NCBI GenBank assembly: GCA_016464825.1
Contig: JAEKNQ010000013.1
Coordinates: 62,001-126,000, forward strand
DNA from: Candidatus Dormiibacter inghamiae
GTDB lineage: Bacteria; Chloroflexota; Dormibacteria; Dormibacterales; Dormibacteraceae
Length of the DNA: 64,000 nucleotides
Reading direction: 5' to 3'
Under the pieces are notes generated by a model that saw only the letters and a program-made list of their open reading frames with translations, made no database searches and had not been told where the DNA came from. The position numbers and the translations under genes were made by a program. Shown here piece after piece: positions 25,125-34,522 of this stretch (its first letter is position 1; every line of letters starts with the position of its first letter).

Positions 25125-25889
25125 CTAAGCGGAGCGCTTACGTTCCCCGTCCATCTCCCCGGGTGCATACCCCACGCGCATCAGCGTCAACCCCCGCGCC
25201 GGCGCGCTGGCCGGCGCCAGCTGCGGGTCGCGGTCCGCTAGCAACTGCGCCAGCCAAGCCGGCTCCCGGCGCCTCGCGCCGATCACCCGCAGGGCGCCGG
25301 CGATGCCGCGGATCTGGCCCCGCAGAAATCCCTCGCCGCTGATCATCAGGTCCACCAGATCGCCTTCACGAACTATCTCCGCCTCCCGCACCGACCGCGT
25401 GCGTTTGCGCAGCGGCTCAGCGGCTGCGCAGAATGCCGTCCAATCGTGCCTGCCGATGACCGCGGCCACCGCCTGGGCCATGGCCCCCTCGTCCAGCCGG
25501 CGGTGCACATGCCAGCACTGATGGCGAAACAGGGCAGGGCGGGCTCGTCGATCGAACCAGCGGTAGCGGTAGACGCGCTCTCGCGCTGAGTAGCGGGCGT
25601 GGAAGCCGGTCGGCGCCAGCTCGGCCGCGACCACGCTCACATCCGGCGGCAAGCGAGCGTTGAGGGCCTCTCTCAGTCGGTCGACGGACAGGCGACCGGA
25701 ATATTCGAAGCTGGCGACCTGGCCCAGCGCATGCGCTCCCGAATCAGTGCGGCCCGCACCGTGAACTGTGGTCTTTGCCCCGGTGAGATGAAGCAGCGCT
25801 GCCCGCAGCTCACCCTCGACAGAGCGATGCTTGGGTTGCAGCTGCCAGCCGTAGAAGTCAGTGCCGTCGTACTCGAGGACGAGCTTGAC
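25125..25889 (-). CDS. truA: tRNA pseudouridine(38-40) synthase TruA, no canonical start codon
   Basis: About 254 residues modifying U38-U40 in tRNA anticodon arms. The N-terminal strand VKLVLEYDGTDFYGWQLQ, the catalytic Asp in GAGRTDSGAHALGQ, the central VYRYRWFDRR and FLRGQIRGIAGAL are all present in one frame. No ATG, GTG or TTG occurs in frame upstream of TTG 25652, which would remove the catalytic domain half. Conserved sequence begins at a GTC codon (25889), shortly after the rpsI stop. The true start is therefore unknown: non-canonical initiation or an indel near the rpsI junction. Follows rpsI, the classical order. Confidence 0.88.
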   Translation of the reverse strand, partial: VKLVLEYDGTDFYGWQLQPKHRSVEGELRAALLHLTGAKTTVHGAGRTDSGAHALGQVASFEYSGRLSVDRLREALNARLPPDVSVVAAELAPTGFHARYSARERVYRYRWFDRRARPALFRHQCWHVHRRLDEGAMAQAVAAVIGRHDWTAFCAAAEPLRKRTRSVREAEIVREGDLVDLMISGEGFLRGQIRGIAGALRVIGARRREPAWLAQLLADRDPQLAPASAPARGLTLMRVGYAPGEMDGERKRSA

Positions 25890-25909
25890 GGTGGCTGCTT
25901 CTGAGTCGG

Positions 25910-26305
25910 CTAGCGCTTGGTGTACTGGGGCGCCTTGCGAGCCCGCTTCAGGCCGTACTTCTTGCGCTCCTTCATTCGAGCGTCACGGGTGAGCAGGCCC
26001 GCCCGTTTCAGCACTGGGCGGAGGCTCTCGTCGAAGTCGATGAGTGCCCGGGCGATACCGTGAGCCACCGCTCCGGCCTGGCCGGAGACCCCTCCGCCAT
26101 CAACCTTGACGCTGATGTCGAAGCGACGCAGGTTGTCAGTCAACCGAAGCGGGTTCAGCGCTGCCGTCTCCAACGTGCGCCGGCCCAGGTAGTTGAGCGG
26201 AGCCTTCTCGTTGATCAAGATGCGGCCACCGCCGGGCGCCAGCCTGACTCGGGCGATTGCCGTCTTGCGTCGGCCGACGGCGCCGGTGTACTGCTGTTCA
26301 GCCAA
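25910..26305 (-). CDS. rpsI: Small subunit ribosomal protein S9
   Basis: A 131-residue 30S protein whose C-terminal tail reaches the P-site tRNA. It reads [20 protein letters not shown] at the start and ends RKAPQYTKR, the universal S9 tail. TTG 26305 is chosen since it directly precedes the conserved start and overlaps the rplM stop (TTGGCTGA); the frame is open further upstream but would run inside rplM. Coupled to rplM as in nearly all bacteria. Confidence 0.95.
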   Translation of the reverse strand: MAEQQYTGAVGRRKTAIARVRLAPGGGRILINEKAPLNYLGRRTLETAALNPLRLTDNLRRFDISVKVDGGGVSGQAGAVAHGIARALIDFDESLRPVLKRAGLLTRDARMKERKKYGLKRARKAPQYTKR

Positions 26306-26762
26306 CCTGCATGTCCCCTTTCTGGTTGAAGGTGATGGCCTTGGGCCCCTGGGCCTGATGGGAGTGCTCACCGCCCGCGTAAACGCGAAGCCGAGCCAGC
26401 ATGGCCGCGCCCAGTGTGTTGCCTTGAAGCATTCCCCGGACCGCGTTCTTGATAGCAAACGTGGCATCGCGTTGGCTTTGCTCGCTATATGTGCGTGTGC
26501 GCAGTCCGCTCGGATAGCCGGTGTAGCGCGTGTACTGCTTGTCAGACGCCTTGCTGCCAGTCACTACCGCCCGAGCCGCGTTGAGCACTATTACGTGGTC
26601 GCCCGTGTTCAAGTGGGGAGTGTAGGTCGGCTTGTGCTTTCCCTTCAGCAGCTTGGCGACGTTGCTGGCCAGGCGACCGACCGGAATTCCTGTCGCGTCG
26701 ACCACGTACCAGTCGCCCTTCAGGTCTTCCTGCCGCGCGGTCCAGGTCTTGAACTTGGCCAT
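26298..26762 (-). CDS. rplM: Large subunit ribosomal protein L13
   Basis: A 154-residue 50S early-assembly protein. [16 protein letters not shown] near residue 18, [20 protein letters not shown] and the [21 protein letters not shown] motif identify L13. ATG 26762 overlaps the rplQ stop by one base (TGATG type). Length is normal for L13 with a short C-terminal extension. Confidence 0.97.
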   Translation of the reverse strand: MAKFKTWTARQEDLKGDWYVVDATGIPVGRLASNVAKLLKGKHKPTYTPHLNTGDHVIVLNAARAVVTGSKASDKQYTRYTGYPSGLRTRTYSEQSQRDATFAIKNAVRGMLQGNTLGAAMLARLRVYAGGEHSHQAQGPKAITFNQKGDMQVG

Positions 26763-27115
26763 CAGTCCACCAACTCGATGATGACCATCGGAGCGGCGTC
26801 CCCCAGCCGGGGACCCTTGTGAATGATCCGGGTGTAGCCGCCCGGCCGCTCGCGAAAGCGTGGCATGAGGTTGCTGAACAATTTGTCGGCCACCCCACTA
26901 TCCGAAATATCCTCCGCCACGCGTCGGCGGGCTGCCACGTCGTCAGCTTTGGCAGTCGTGATCAGCCGGTCGACCCAGCGCCGCAACTCCTTGGCCTTGG
27001 CCTCGGTAGTGGTGATTCGCCCCGAGTCGAGCAGGGCTGTGCACAGGTTGCGCATCAGCGCCTTGCGCTGGTTGTGGTTGCGGTTGAAGTGGCGGCCACT
27101 CTTCAGGTGTCTCAT
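26762..27115 (-). CDS. rplQ: Large subunit ribosomal protein L17
   Basis: A 117-residue 50S protein near the exit tunnel. The start MRHLKSGRHFNRNHNQRKAL, then LRRWVDRLITTAKADD and GYTRIIHKGPRLGDAAPMVIIELV define bacterial L17. It follows rpoA by 15 bases and is the last gene of the classical alpha operon. Confidence 0.97.
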   Translation of the reverse strand: MRHLKSGRHFNRNHNQRKALMRNLCTALLDSGRITTTEAKAKELRRWVDRLITTAKADDVAARRRVAEDISDSGVADKLFSNLMPRFRERPGGYTRIIHKGPRLGDAAPMVIIELVD

Positions 27116-27130
27116 GGGGGTTCTACGACA

Positions 27131-28096
27131 CTAGCTGAAGATGGTGTCCATCTGACCTGGCTCGACGAAGCCTTTCTCCACGAGCCTTTCCCGGATCTCA
27201 TCGAGCGACTTCTTCCCGAAGTTACGCAGGCTGAGAAGCTCCTCCTCCTTCCGGCTGAGCAGCTGGCCTATCGTGTTGATGTCGTTAGCACGCAGGCAGT
27301 TGTAGGCGCGCACCGAGAGGTCGAGATCCTCGATGGCTATCTGGTCCAACCGGTTGCGCCCAGACTCGCCCGGCTGGCCGGTGGGAGCTGCGAGCTGGAT
27401 GTTCTCGCCGAACTGGGTGAAGAGCTCCAGGTGTCGCGTGAAGAGAGAAGCGGCGCTGCTCACCGCCTCCTCCGGGCTCAGGGTGCCATCCGTCCAGACC
27501 TCCAGGTTGAGCCTGTCGTAGTCGGTGGACTGGCCTACGCGCGTCTTCTCGACCACGAAGTTGGCCTTGGTGACCGGCGAGAAGATGGCGTCGATCGGGA
27601 TCACCCCGATCGGCTGGGCCTCATGCTTGTTGCGGTCGGCGGGCACGTAACCCTTCCCCCGCTCCACCGTGAGGTCGATTCGGAGCCGGCCCTTCTCGGC
27701 CACAGTGGCCAGGTACAGATCGGGGTTCACCACCCCCACATCGGCGTTGGGCTCGATGTCCGACGCGTGCACTTCAGCCGGGCCGGCCGCATCGAGCCGG
27801 ATGCTCACAGGATCCTCGGTGTAGCTCTTGAGGCAGAGCTGCTTAAGGTTGAGGATCAGCTCCGTCACGTCCTCCTTCACGTGAGGGACGGAGGTGAACT
27901 CATGGGCGATGCCGTCGATCTGAATTGAGGTCACGGCGGCGCCCCAAAGCGAGCTCAGGAGGACGCGGCGCAGTGTGTTGCCCAGCGTCGTACCGAAGCC
28001 GGGCTCCAGCGGCTCGATCTCGAATTTACCGTAGCGGTCGTCGCCCTCCAGCTTATGAACCTGGGGCGTCACCATCATCTGCGTGTCAATCGCCAA
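27131..28096 (-). CDS. rpoA: RNA polymerase alpha subunit
   Basis: A 321-residue subunit that dimerises to nucleate polymerase assembly. The N-terminal domain has IEPLEPGFGTTLGNTLRRVLLSS; the C-terminal domain has AYNCLRANDINTIGQL and LRNFGKKSLDEI, the helix-hairpin-helix part that binds UP elements and activators. Full length. Lies between rpsD and rplQ in the alpha operon, after a 60-base gap. Confidence 0.97.
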   Translation of the reverse strand: MAIDTQMMVTPQVHKLEGDDRYGKFEIEPLEPGFGTTLGNTLRRVLLSSLWGAAVTSIQIDGIAHEFTSVPHVKEDVTELILNLKQLCLKSYTEDPVSIRLDAAGPAEVHASDIEPNADVGVVNPDLYLATVAEKGRLRIDLTVERGKGYVPADRNKHEAQPIGVIPIDAIFSPVTKANFVVEKTRVGQSTDYDRLNLEVWTDGTLSPEEAVSSAASLFTRHLELFTQFGENIQLAAPTGQPGESGRNRLDQIAIEDLDLSVRAYNCLRANDINTIGQLLSRKEEELLSLRNFGKKSLDEIRERLVEKGFVEPGQMDTIFS

Positions 28097-28156
28097 AGAA
28101 AACTCCTCTAAGAGATGGAACCAGCGGACCTGCCACTATTCGGCTGCTGCGGTCCA

Positions 28157-28780
28157 CTAGCGTGAGTAGAACTCAACTATCAGTTGTTCCTCGACACCAC
28201 TCTCCATCTCTTCGCGTTCCGGCAGAGTGAGCAGCTTGCCGGACTGATCGGAGTCGTTGAAAGCGAGCCAGGAGGGCACTGTGCGAGCTTGGGAAGCGTC
28301 GCGCGCGACGGCTATCACAGCGCTGTCCGCGGCGCGCACCTTGAGCACGTCGCCTGGCTTCAGCTGGTAGGCGGGAACGTTGACGGTGCGGCCGTTGACC
28401 TCGAAATGCCTGTGGGAGACAAGCTGTCGCGCCTGCTTGCGGGAGGCGCCCAGGCCCAGCCTGTAGACGACGTTGTCCAGGCGCAGCTCGAGATGCCGGA
28501 GCAGGTTGAGGCCGGTGACGCCGGGCTGGCGCTCCGCCATCTCGAAGTAGCGCCGGAACTGCCGCTCGAGCAGACCGTATGTGCGCCGCGCCTTCTGCTT
28601 GGCCCGCAGCTGGACGCCATAGTCGGAGACCTTCCGACGCCGCGCCATGCCGTGCTGACCGGGCGGCACAGCTCGGCGCTCGATGGCGCACTTGGGTGTG
28701 TAGCAGCGCTCACCCTTGAGGTAGAGCTTGGCGCCTTCCCGCCGGCAGAACCGACAGACCGGCCCGTGGTAGTTAGCCAT
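28157..28780 (-). CDS. rpsD: Small subunit ribosomal protein S4
   Basis: A 207-residue primary 16S-binding protein. The N-terminus carries a zinc-type Cys set ([18 protein letters not shown]...CAIERR), followed by PPGQHG and the S4 RNA-binding domain with [27 protein letters not shown]. The end [12 protein letters not shown] is typical. The zinc (C+) form is present. In E. coli S4 represses the alpha operon; no matching leader was identified here. Confidence 0.97.
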   Translation of the reverse strand: MANYHGPVCRFCRREGAKLYLKGERCYTPKCAIERRAVPPGQHGMARRRKVSDYGVQLRAKQKARRTYGLLERQFRRYFEMAERQPGVTGLNLLRHLELRLDNVVYRLGLGASRKQARQLVSHRHFEVNGRTVNVPAYQLKPGDVLKVRAADSAVIAVARDASQARTVPSWLAFNDSDQSGKLLTLPEREEMESGVEEQLIVEFYSR

Positions 28781-28827
28781 CGGTCAGCCTTCCCTCCAAA
28801 ACGGCGAGTCCCGATTGAGCGGGTTGC

Positions 28828-29226
28828 TCATACCCGCCGTCTCTTGGGTGGGCGGCAGCCGTTGTGTGGGATAGGCGTCACGTCGGTGATGGCGCTGACC
28901 TCCAGCCCGGCGCCCTGGAGCGAGCGAATCGCCGCCTCGCGACCTGAGCCTGGCCCGCGCACGAACACCTCCACAGTGCGCATGCCGTGATCCATCGCTC
29001 GCTTGGCTGTCGCCTCAGCTGTCATCTGAGCGGCGTAGGGTGTCGATTTGCGGCTGCCCTTGAAACCCTGAGCGCCAGCCGAACCACAGGCAAGCACGTT
29101 CCCCTGCACGTCAGTGATGGTCACTATCGTGTTGTTGAAAGTGCTCTGGACGTGCGCCTGGCCGATCGCCACGTTCTTCTTCTCGCGGCGGCGAGTGCGC
29201 ACTCCCTTCTTCTTCTGCTTGGCCAA
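28828..29226 (-). CDS. rpsK: Small subunit ribosomal protein S11
   Basis: A 132-residue platform protein. [19 protein letters not shown] near residue 25, [19 protein letters not shown] and the [13 protein letters not shown] motif are universal; the end is [11 protein letters not shown]. Basic N-terminal tail [14 protein letters not shown]. Lies 18 bases after rpsM. Confidence 0.97.
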   Translation of the reverse strand: MAKQKKKGVRTRRREKKNVAIGQAHVQSTFNNTIVTITDVQGNVLACGSAGAQGFKGSRKSTPYAAQMTAEATAKRAMDHGMRTVEVFVRGPGSGREAAIRSLQGAGLEVSAITDVTPIPHNGCRPPKRRRV

Positions 29227-29244
29227 GCTCTTATAGACCCCCTC

Positions 29245-29637
29245 TTACTTGCCTTTCTTCTTCCGGCCGGCGACCGCGCGCTTGGGGCCGCGCCGGGCCC
29301 GGGCGTTGGTGCGGGTGCGCTGGCCGCGGACCGGCAGGCCACGCCGGTGACGAGCGCCTCGGTAGGAACCTATCTCGCTCAGCCGCTTGATGTTCATGGC
29401 CACTTCTCGGCGCAGATCGCCCTCGATCAGGACCTCTTTGTCCTGAGCCAGACGATCGATCACCTGCCGCATGCGCCCCAATTCCTCGTCGCTGAGCTCC
29501 TTGACGCGCGTGTTCACATTTACGTTCGCCAGCCGGAGCAGCCGCTCGGAAGTGGTGCGGCCGATGCCGTGGATGTAGGTGAGTGAGATGACCACCCGCT
29601 TGTCGTTGGGAATGTCGACCCCTGCCAGACGAGCCAC
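29245..29637 (-). CDS. rpsM: Small subunit ribosomal protein S13
   Basis: About 130 residues, contacting tRNA and the B1 bridges. [20 protein letters not shown] begins the protein, with [14 protein letters not shown] and the C-terminal [20 protein letters not shown] tail. GTG 29637 is chosen because homology begins there; the frame is open to 29694 but that part overlaps rpmJ. Four bases after the rpmJ stop. Confidence 0.96.
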   Translation of the reverse strand: MARLAGVDIPNDKRVVISLTYIHGIGRTTSERLLRLANVNVNTRVKELSDEELGRMRQVIDRLAQDKEVLIEGDLRREVAMNIKRLSEIGSYRGARHRRGLPVRGQRTRTNARARRGPKRAVAGRKKKGK

Positions 29638-29641
29638 TTTC

Positions 29642-29755
29642 TCAGCCCTGCCTTTGCTTGTGCTTCGGATTAACGCAGAGCACGCGGATGACACCCTCGC
29701 GCTTGATCACCTTGCACTTGGGGCACATCTTCTTCACCGACGGTCTGACCTTCAT
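29642..29755 (-). CDS. rpmJ: Large subunit ribosomal protein L36
   Basis: A 37-residue protein, [20 protein letters not shown]... ending PKHKQRQG. It has the zinc ribbon CPKC with a second Cys and a His (LCVNPKH), so it is the zinc-binding L36 form. ATG 29755 overlaps the infA stop (ATGA). Placed between infA and rpsM, as in most bacteria. Confidence 0.97.
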   Translation of the reverse strand: MKVRPSVKKMCPKCKVIKREGVIRVLCVNPKHKQRQG

Positions 29756-29973
29756 CTCTTGATTTCCCGGATTCTTCCTCGCGACCTATCGCTCTCCGAC
29801 AGCTCCACAGTCACTCGCTCCCCCGCCAGAAGGCGGATGAAGTGAGTCCTCGGGCGGTCGGCGACGTGAGCCAGGACCTTGGCCCCGTTCTCGAGCTCGA
29901 CCCGAAACATTCCGTTGGGGAGTGGCTCCAGCACGCGGCCCGCGACGACGTCACGGGCCTGGGGCACGAACAA
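29752..29973 (-). CDS. infA: Translation initiation factor IF-1
   Basis: A 73-residue OB-fold factor that blocks the A site during initiation. [31 protein letters not shown] and [24 protein letters not shown] are the conserved core. The N-terminus (FVPQARDVV) differs from the usual MAKEDVIEVEG. The start is TTG 29973 or GTG 29967; a weak or rare start would parallel the low-efficiency infC-type control, but this is speculative. Overlaps rpmJ. Confidence 0.93.
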   Translation of the reverse strand: MFVPQARDVVAGRVLEPLPNGMFRVELENGAKVLAHVADRPRTHFIRLLAGERVTVELSESDRSRGRIREIKR

Positions 29974-30009
29974 TTAGTGTACCGCATGGCCGCCGCCAGG
30001 TGTAGTGGG

Positions 30010-30786
30010 TCAGACGGCGATCCGGCCCGAGCTGGCGGCATCCAGAGCCGTGAGCACCTGCGGGCCCTGAGCGGTGATCGCGACTGTGTGCTCGACGTAG
30101 GAGGAGAGCAGCCCGTCGCTGGTGCAGACAGTCCAGCCATCAGGCTTGATGTAGACCTCCGGCGCACCCTGGTTGACCATCGGCTCGATGGCCAGGGTCA
30201 TGCCAGGCTTCAGCTCAGGTCCTGAGCCCGCCCGGCCGAAATTGGGCACCTGGGGCGCTTCGTGCATCTGGCGGCCGATCCCGTGACCGACGAACTGCCT
30301 GATTACTGAAAAACCGTTCTGCTCGGCGTGTCTCTGGACGGCTGCGGAGATGTCGCCCAGACGCCCGCCGGGCTGGGCGTGCTGGAGGGCGACCTGGAGG
30401 CACTCATCAGTGACCCGAATCAACCTTTGCGCCTCGGACGAGGCCTGGCCGGCGGGAACGGTGCAGCCCATGTCGGCCCAGAATCCATCCAGCACGAGCC
30501 CCAGATCCAGACTCACTATGTCGCCCGCCACTACCTTGCGCGGTCCTGGGATGCCGTGCACCGCCTCATCGTTGATCGAGATGCAGATCGAGTTGGGGTA
30601 GCCGTGATAGCCGAGGAAGCCGGGTCGGGCTCCGGCAGACCGGATCCGGGCTTGGGCCAGCTTGTCGATCTCCCGAGTCCTGACGCCCGGCTGCACTGCC
30701 GCCTTCAAGTCCTCGACCACAGCGGCCAGCGCCAGGCCAGCCTGGCGCATCAGGCCCAGCTCATTCTGGGTCTTGTAGTTGATCAT
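30010..30786 (-). CDS. map: Type I methionine aminopeptidase
   Basis: A 258-residue metalloprotease removing initiator methionine. Metal ligands are visible in VSLDLGLVLDGFWADMGCTV, GHGIGRQMHEAPQVPNF, AIEPMVNQG and VEHTVAIT. ATG 30786 overlaps the adk stop (ATGA). An upstream extension of the frame to 31044 lies inside adk and is not used. Standard place in the spc/alpha region, between adk and infA. Confidence 0.96.
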   Translation of the reverse strand: MINYKTQNELGLMRQAGLALAAVVEDLKAAVQPGVRTREIDKLAQARIRSAGARPGFLGYHGYPNSICISINDEAVHGIPGPRKVVAGDIVSLDLGLVLDGFWADMGCTVPAGQASSEAQRLIRVTDECLQVALQHAQPGGRLGDISAAVQRHAEQNGFSVIRQFVGHGIGRQMHEAPQVPNFGRAGSGPELKPGMTLAIEPMVNQGAPEVYIKPDGWTVCTSDGLLSSYVEHTVAITAQGPQVLTALDAASSGRIAV

Positions 30787-31478
30787 CCGACTCTGCTCTG
30801 GCTCACTGTGGCAAGCGTGCGCCCCCGCACATCTTCGATAGGGCCCAGCCCGTCCACCTCCGCCACCAGCCCCAGGTTCCGGTAGTAGTCCACCACCGAT
30901 GCCGTCTGCTCCTTGTAGACGTTGATGCGGCGCAGCGCCGTCTCGGCCGCGTCGTCGTCGCGCTGGACGAGCCGGCCGCCGTCGCGGTCGCACAAGCCTG
31001 CCCGGCGGGGCGGCGCAAGCTCCGGATGATAAGTAGTGCCGCACTCGGGGCAGGTCAACCTGCCCGAGAGACGACTGACCAGAACATCCTGCGGCACCTT
31101 GATATAGATGACGCGGTCCATTTGCCTATCCAAACCGCGCAGGAAGGCGGCCAAGGCCTCAGCCTGAGCGGCGGTGCGAGGAAAGCCGTCGAGCAGGACC
31201 CCGGCCGCGCAGTCCGACTTCGCCAGCCGTTCTCGAAACATCGCCATCGTGATCTCGTCAGGCACCAGCTCGCCGCGATCGATGTATTCCTTTGCCTGTC
31301 GACCCAACCTCGTGCCCCGACGGACCTCCTGCCTGAACAGTTCACCAGTCGAAACCTGGGCGATCTTCAGCTGTTCGACCAGAAACGCTGCTTGGGTGCC
31401 CTTCCCACTGCCGGGCGGGCCGAAGAGCGCCAGGGTCAGCGGCGACCGGGGCTCGCTACCGTTCGATTGGGGGCTCAT
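30783..31478 (-). CDS. adk: Adenylate kinase
   Basis: A 231-residue enzyme interconverting AMP/ATP and ADP. P-loop FGPPGSGKGTQA near residue 20, DGFPRTAAQAEAL, and a zinc-type LID with CPECGTTYH and a CDRDGG pair (Cys3Asp set). Start overlaps the secY stop by four bases. About ten residues of extra N-terminus precede the P-loop strand. Confidence 0.96.
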   Translation of the reverse strand: MSPQSNGSEPRSPLTLALFGPPGSGKGTQAAFLVEQLKIAQVSTGELFRQEVRRGTRLGRQAKEYIDRGELVPDEITMAMFRERLAKSDCAAGVLLDGFPRTAAQAEALAAFLRGLDRQMDRVIYIKVPQDVLVSRLSGRLTCPECGTTYHPELAPPRRAGLCDRDGGRLVQRDDDAAETALRRINVYKEQTASVVDYYRNLGLVAEVDGLGPIEDVRGRTLATVSQSRVG

Positions 31479-32809
31479 CGAATGAAGCCACGATATTGAC
31501 GCATCACGAGCTGCGTCTCGAGCTGCTTCATGGTGTCGAGCGCCACGCCAACCACAATCAGCAGGGCAGTGCCGCCGAGATACATCTGGGTTGGTGGAAT
31601 GTTCGAAACCCGGGCGGCCACGATGGGCAGCACGACGGTGATCAGGCCCAAGAAGATTGCCCCGGCCAGAGTGATCCGGTTCATCACGTGCGTCAGGTAC
31701 TCTGCGGTGGGGCGGCCGGGCCGGATGCCCGGAATGAACGTCGAATAACGACGTAAATTGTCGGCTACATCATCCGGTTTGAACTGAACGAACGTGTAGA
31801 AATAGGTGAAGCCGAAGATAAAAAGAAAGTACGCGGCGTTGTAGGCGATGGTTGAGCTGAGGTTGGGGCCGTAGGGCACGAAGTTGCCTCGCACCCAGTC
31901 CGCCAGGTTGCGGTACCAGGTGCCAGTCGGTGCGCCGGCGAAGTAGCCGGCCAGGATCGTCGGGAAGGTCATGATCGAGAGGGCGAAGATGATCGGGATG
32001 ACGCCTGCGGTGTTGACCCGTAGCGGCAGGAAGCTCTGGCGTCCCTGCACCGTCCGGCCCCCCGTCAGACGTTGAGCTGACTGGATGGGAATCTTGCGCT
32101 GGGCCTGCTGCACCTCGATCACGAAGGCGATGGCAATCACAGCGATGACGCCCAACAGGGCAAAGGGCACCAGATCGGCCAGGCCGCCACCTGTGGAGTG
32201 GCCGACCACCGAGGAGCCGAGCGTCCGGGGGGCGCGGGCGACGATGCCCGCAAAGATGACCAGCGAAACGCCGTTGCCGATCCCGTACTCGGTGATCAGC
32301 TCGCCGATCCACATGGCCAGGACGGTGCCGGCGGTCAGCGTCAGCATGATGGTCAGACGCTGGAACCAGTCCATGCTCGTCGGCAGGATCGGCGGCGTGG
32401 CGTTCTGGAACAGGACAGTGAAGCCGTAGGACTGGCCGAAGGCCAGAGGAACCGTCAGGTAGCGAACCCAGCGGGTGAAGCGGCGGCGGCCGAGCTCGCC
32501 CTCCTTGGAGATCTCGTCCAGGCGGACGGAGACCACCGTCATCAGCTGCATGATGATGCTGGCGTTGATGAACGGGTTCAGCCCCAACGCGACCACACTG
32601 AAAGTGGAGAGCCCGCCGCCCGAGAAGAGGTCGAGCAGGCCGAGGAGCGGTTGGCTGTTGAAGAGGCTCTGCAGCGCCGAAGGGCTGGCTCCGGGAATCG
32701 TGACGTTCGAGAACAGGCGGTAGACGACCAGAAGCCCGGCTGTAAACAGGAGCTTGTTCCGGAGCTCCGGCAGCCTCAGGGCGTTGAAGATCGCCGCCAG
32801 CAGGTTCAC
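31475..32809 (-). CDS. secY: Protein translocase channel subunit SecY
   Basis: A 444-residue inner-membrane channel with about ten membrane helices. The plug-region segment LLGLLDLFSGGGLSTFSVVALGLNPFINASIIMQL and the later GVALDTMKQLETQLVMRQYRGF tail are diagnostic. Partners SecE and SecG are not in the window. Located between rplO and adk as usual; overlaps adk. Confidence 0.97.
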   Translation of the reverse strand: MNLLAAIFNALRLPELRNKLLFTAGLLVVYRLFSNVTIPGASPSALQSLFNSQPLLGLLDLFSGGGLSTFSVVALGLNPFINASIIMQLMTVVSVRLDEISKEGELGRRRFTRWVRYLTVPLAFGQSYGFTVLFQNATPPILPTSMDWFQRLTIMLTLTAGTVLAMWIGELITEYGIGNGVSLVIFAGIVARAPRTLGSSVVGHSTGGGLADLVPFALLGVIAVIAIAFVIEVQQAQRKIPIQSAQRLTGGRTVQGRQSFLPLRVNTAGVIPIIFALSIMTFPTILAGYFAGAPTGTWYRNLADWVRGNFVPYGPNLSSTIAYNAAYFLFIFGFTYFYTFVQFKPDDVADNLRRYSTFIPGIRPGRPTAEYLTHVMNRITLAGAIFLGLITVVLPIVAARVSNIPPTQMYLGGTALLIVVGVALDTMKQLETQLVMRQYRGFIR

Positions 32810-32818
32810 TTCGGCGAC

Positions 32819-33301
32819 CTACTCTTCTTTGCTGGGCGCCTGATCCTGGGCGGCGAGCTGGGCTGAAAGCACTGTCACTTTGCCACCCTTGGCCTCGATC
32901 GCCGAGCGTGCGCTCTCGCTGGTCGCGTGAGCGGTCACAGTCAGCTTGCGCCGCAGAGTACCAGTGCCAAGCAGCTTGATCGGCTGACCCTGAGCCACGA
33001 GCCCGGTGCCGTAGAACGCCTCAGGCGTCAGTGTCGCGCCATCCTCGAAGCGGTTCAGCTTGGTCAGGTTGACAGGGGCGTACTCGACCCGCGAACGGTT
33101 CTTGAATCCTCCGAGCTTCGGCAGCCGCTGGCTGAGCGGCATCTGGCCGCCCTCAAAGCCCAGCCGGAAGCCCTGGCTGCGGGCATTCTGGCCCTTCTGA
33201 CCGCGACCGGAAGTCTTGCCCTTGCCCGAGCCAGTGCCGCGCCCCACGCGCTTCGGTCTATGGCGCGAGCCTTCTGGCGATCGCAGTTCGTGAAGATGCA
33301 T
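32819..33301 (-). CDS. rplO: Large subunit ribosomal protein L15
   Basis: A 160-residue 50S protein. It begins [20 protein letters not shown], with [25 protein letters not shown] and [25 protein letters not shown]. Normal length with a short acidic tail (QAPSKEE). Ten bases before secY. Confidence 0.97.
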   Translation of the reverse strand: MHLHELRSPEGSRHRPKRVGRGTGSGKGKTSGRGQKGQNARSQGFRLGFEGGQMPLSQRLPKLGGFKNRSRVEYAPVNLTKLNRFEDGATLTPEAFYGTGLVAQGQPIKLLGTGTLRRKLTVTAHATSESARSAIEAKGGKVTVLSAQLAAQDQAPSKEE

Positions 33302-33310
33302 TTCAGTGTC

Positions 33311-33580
33311 CTAGTGTCCTCGTGAGTGTTTCTTGTTCGAGCGGGTCCGGGGCATCTTGAAACGCGCGCGTTTCGGCGGCTCCCACGGCTCGCCCTCGAC
33401 GGCGACCAAGAAGCTTACCTTGCGCAACATGCCCCGTACCGGCTCCGTGTCAGGCAGCTCGCGAGTCTCATTGAGACGGCGAAAGCCGAGCGATGTGATG
33501 GTCGCCCGCTTGTCAGCTGAGTAGCCGATGGCGCTCTTCTTCCACGTCGCTTTGAGCGTGGCTGCCACTGGCTTTTCCAT
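33311..33580 (-). CDS. rpmD: Large subunit ribosomal protein L30, with C-terminal extension
   Basis: Residues ~8-60 are L30 (LKATWKKSAIGYSADKRATI, SLGFRRLNETRELPDTEPVRGMLRKVSFLV). The protein is 89 residues, about 30 longer than E. coli L30, with a basic tail RARFKMPRTRSNKKHSRGH. Start overlaps the rpsE stop. Confidence 0.94.
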   Translation of the reverse strand: MEKPVAATLKATWKKSAIGYSADKRATITSLGFRRLNETRELPDTEPVRGMLRKVSFLVAVEGEPWEPPKRARFKMPRTRSNKKHSRGH

Positions 33581-34164
33581 CAGCTCCGCTCTCCCCGGCC
33601 GGCGCCGGCGGGAATGGTGCCGCTACTGGCAGCATGCCGGTAGGCCGTCGCCAGCTGAGCGCCCACGATGTCCTCGACCTCCTTGCCGCGCAGCTCCGCG
33701 ATCTCCTGTGCTGTGCGGAGCGTCTGGAGTGCCGACATGGTGGCTCGCACTGTGTTGATCGGATTGTTGGTCCCCAGTGACTTGGTAAGGATGTCCTTGA
33801 CGCCGGACAGCTCGATCACCGCCCGCATGGCACCACCCGAGATCACGCCGGTTCCTGGGGCCGCCGGCTTCAGCATGACCTTGGCCGCGCCCCACTTGTG
33901 TCGGACCTCATGCGGAATCGTGGTTCCGACCATCGGGACTGTGATCATGTTCCGCTTGGCGATCTCGACGCCTTTGCGGATGGCTTCCGGCACCTCGCGC
34001 GCCTTGCCCAGCCCAGCGCCGACGCGGCCGTTCTGATCGCCCACCACTATCAGGGCGGCAAAGGAGAACCGCCGGCCGCCCCTCACCACTTTCGCCACGC
34101 GGTTGAGGCTGACCAAGCGCTCGCTGAACTCGGAGCGCTCGCCGTAATTGGAACGTATTGCCAT
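33580..34164 (-). CDS. rpsE: Small subunit ribosomal protein S5
   Basis: A 194-residue decoding-fidelity protein. [46 protein letters not shown] and [29 protein letters not shown] are conserved. ATG 34164 is chosen on homology ([10 protein letters not shown]...). The last ~25 residues are Gly/Arg-rich and unconserved. Five bases after rplR. Confidence 0.97.
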   Translation of the reverse strand: MAIRSNYGERSEFSERLVSLNRVAKVVRGGRRFSFAALIVVGDQNGRVGAGLGKAREVPEAIRKGVEIAKRNMITVPMVGTTIPHEVRHKWGAAKVMLKPAAPGTGVISGGAMRAVIELSGVKDILTKSLGTNNPINTVRATMSALQTLRTAQEIAELRGKEVEDIVGAQLATAYRHAASSGTIPAGAGRGERS

Positions 34165-34168
34165 TTTT

Positions 34169-34522
34169 CTAGAACTCCAGGCCCGCTTCACGAGCGGCGT
34201 CGGCGAGAGCCTTGACCCTGCCGTGGTAGAGGAAGCCGCTGCGATCGAACACGGCAGCAGCCACACCGGCGTCCTTGGCCCGCTCTGCGATTGCCCTACC
34301 CACCGCCTGCGCGGCTCCGAGGTCGCTCTTTTGCGTCTTCAGCTGCAGCGTCGAGGCCGCGGCGAGAGTGCGGCCCTGGACATCGTCGATCAGCTGTACA
34401 TAGACGTGGCTAAGGCTGCGGAAAACAGTGAGCCTCGGCCGCTCGGACGTGCCCCTGACCCGGACCCTGACCCGACGGTGCCTCTTCTGGCGAGCCTGCT
34501 TGCGGTCGAACTGCTTCAGCAC
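34169..34522 (-). CDS. rplR: Large subunit ribosomal protein L18
   Basis: A 117-residue 5S rRNA-binding protein: [43 protein letters not shown], and the end [26 protein letters not shown]. Start overlaps rplF by one base. Confidence 0.97.
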   Translation of the reverse strand: MLKQFDRKQARQKRHRRVRVRVRGTSERPRLTVFRSLSHVYVQLIDDVQGRTLAAASTLQLKTQKSDLGAAQAVGRAIAERAKDAGVAAAVFDRSGFLYHGRVKALADAAREAGLEF

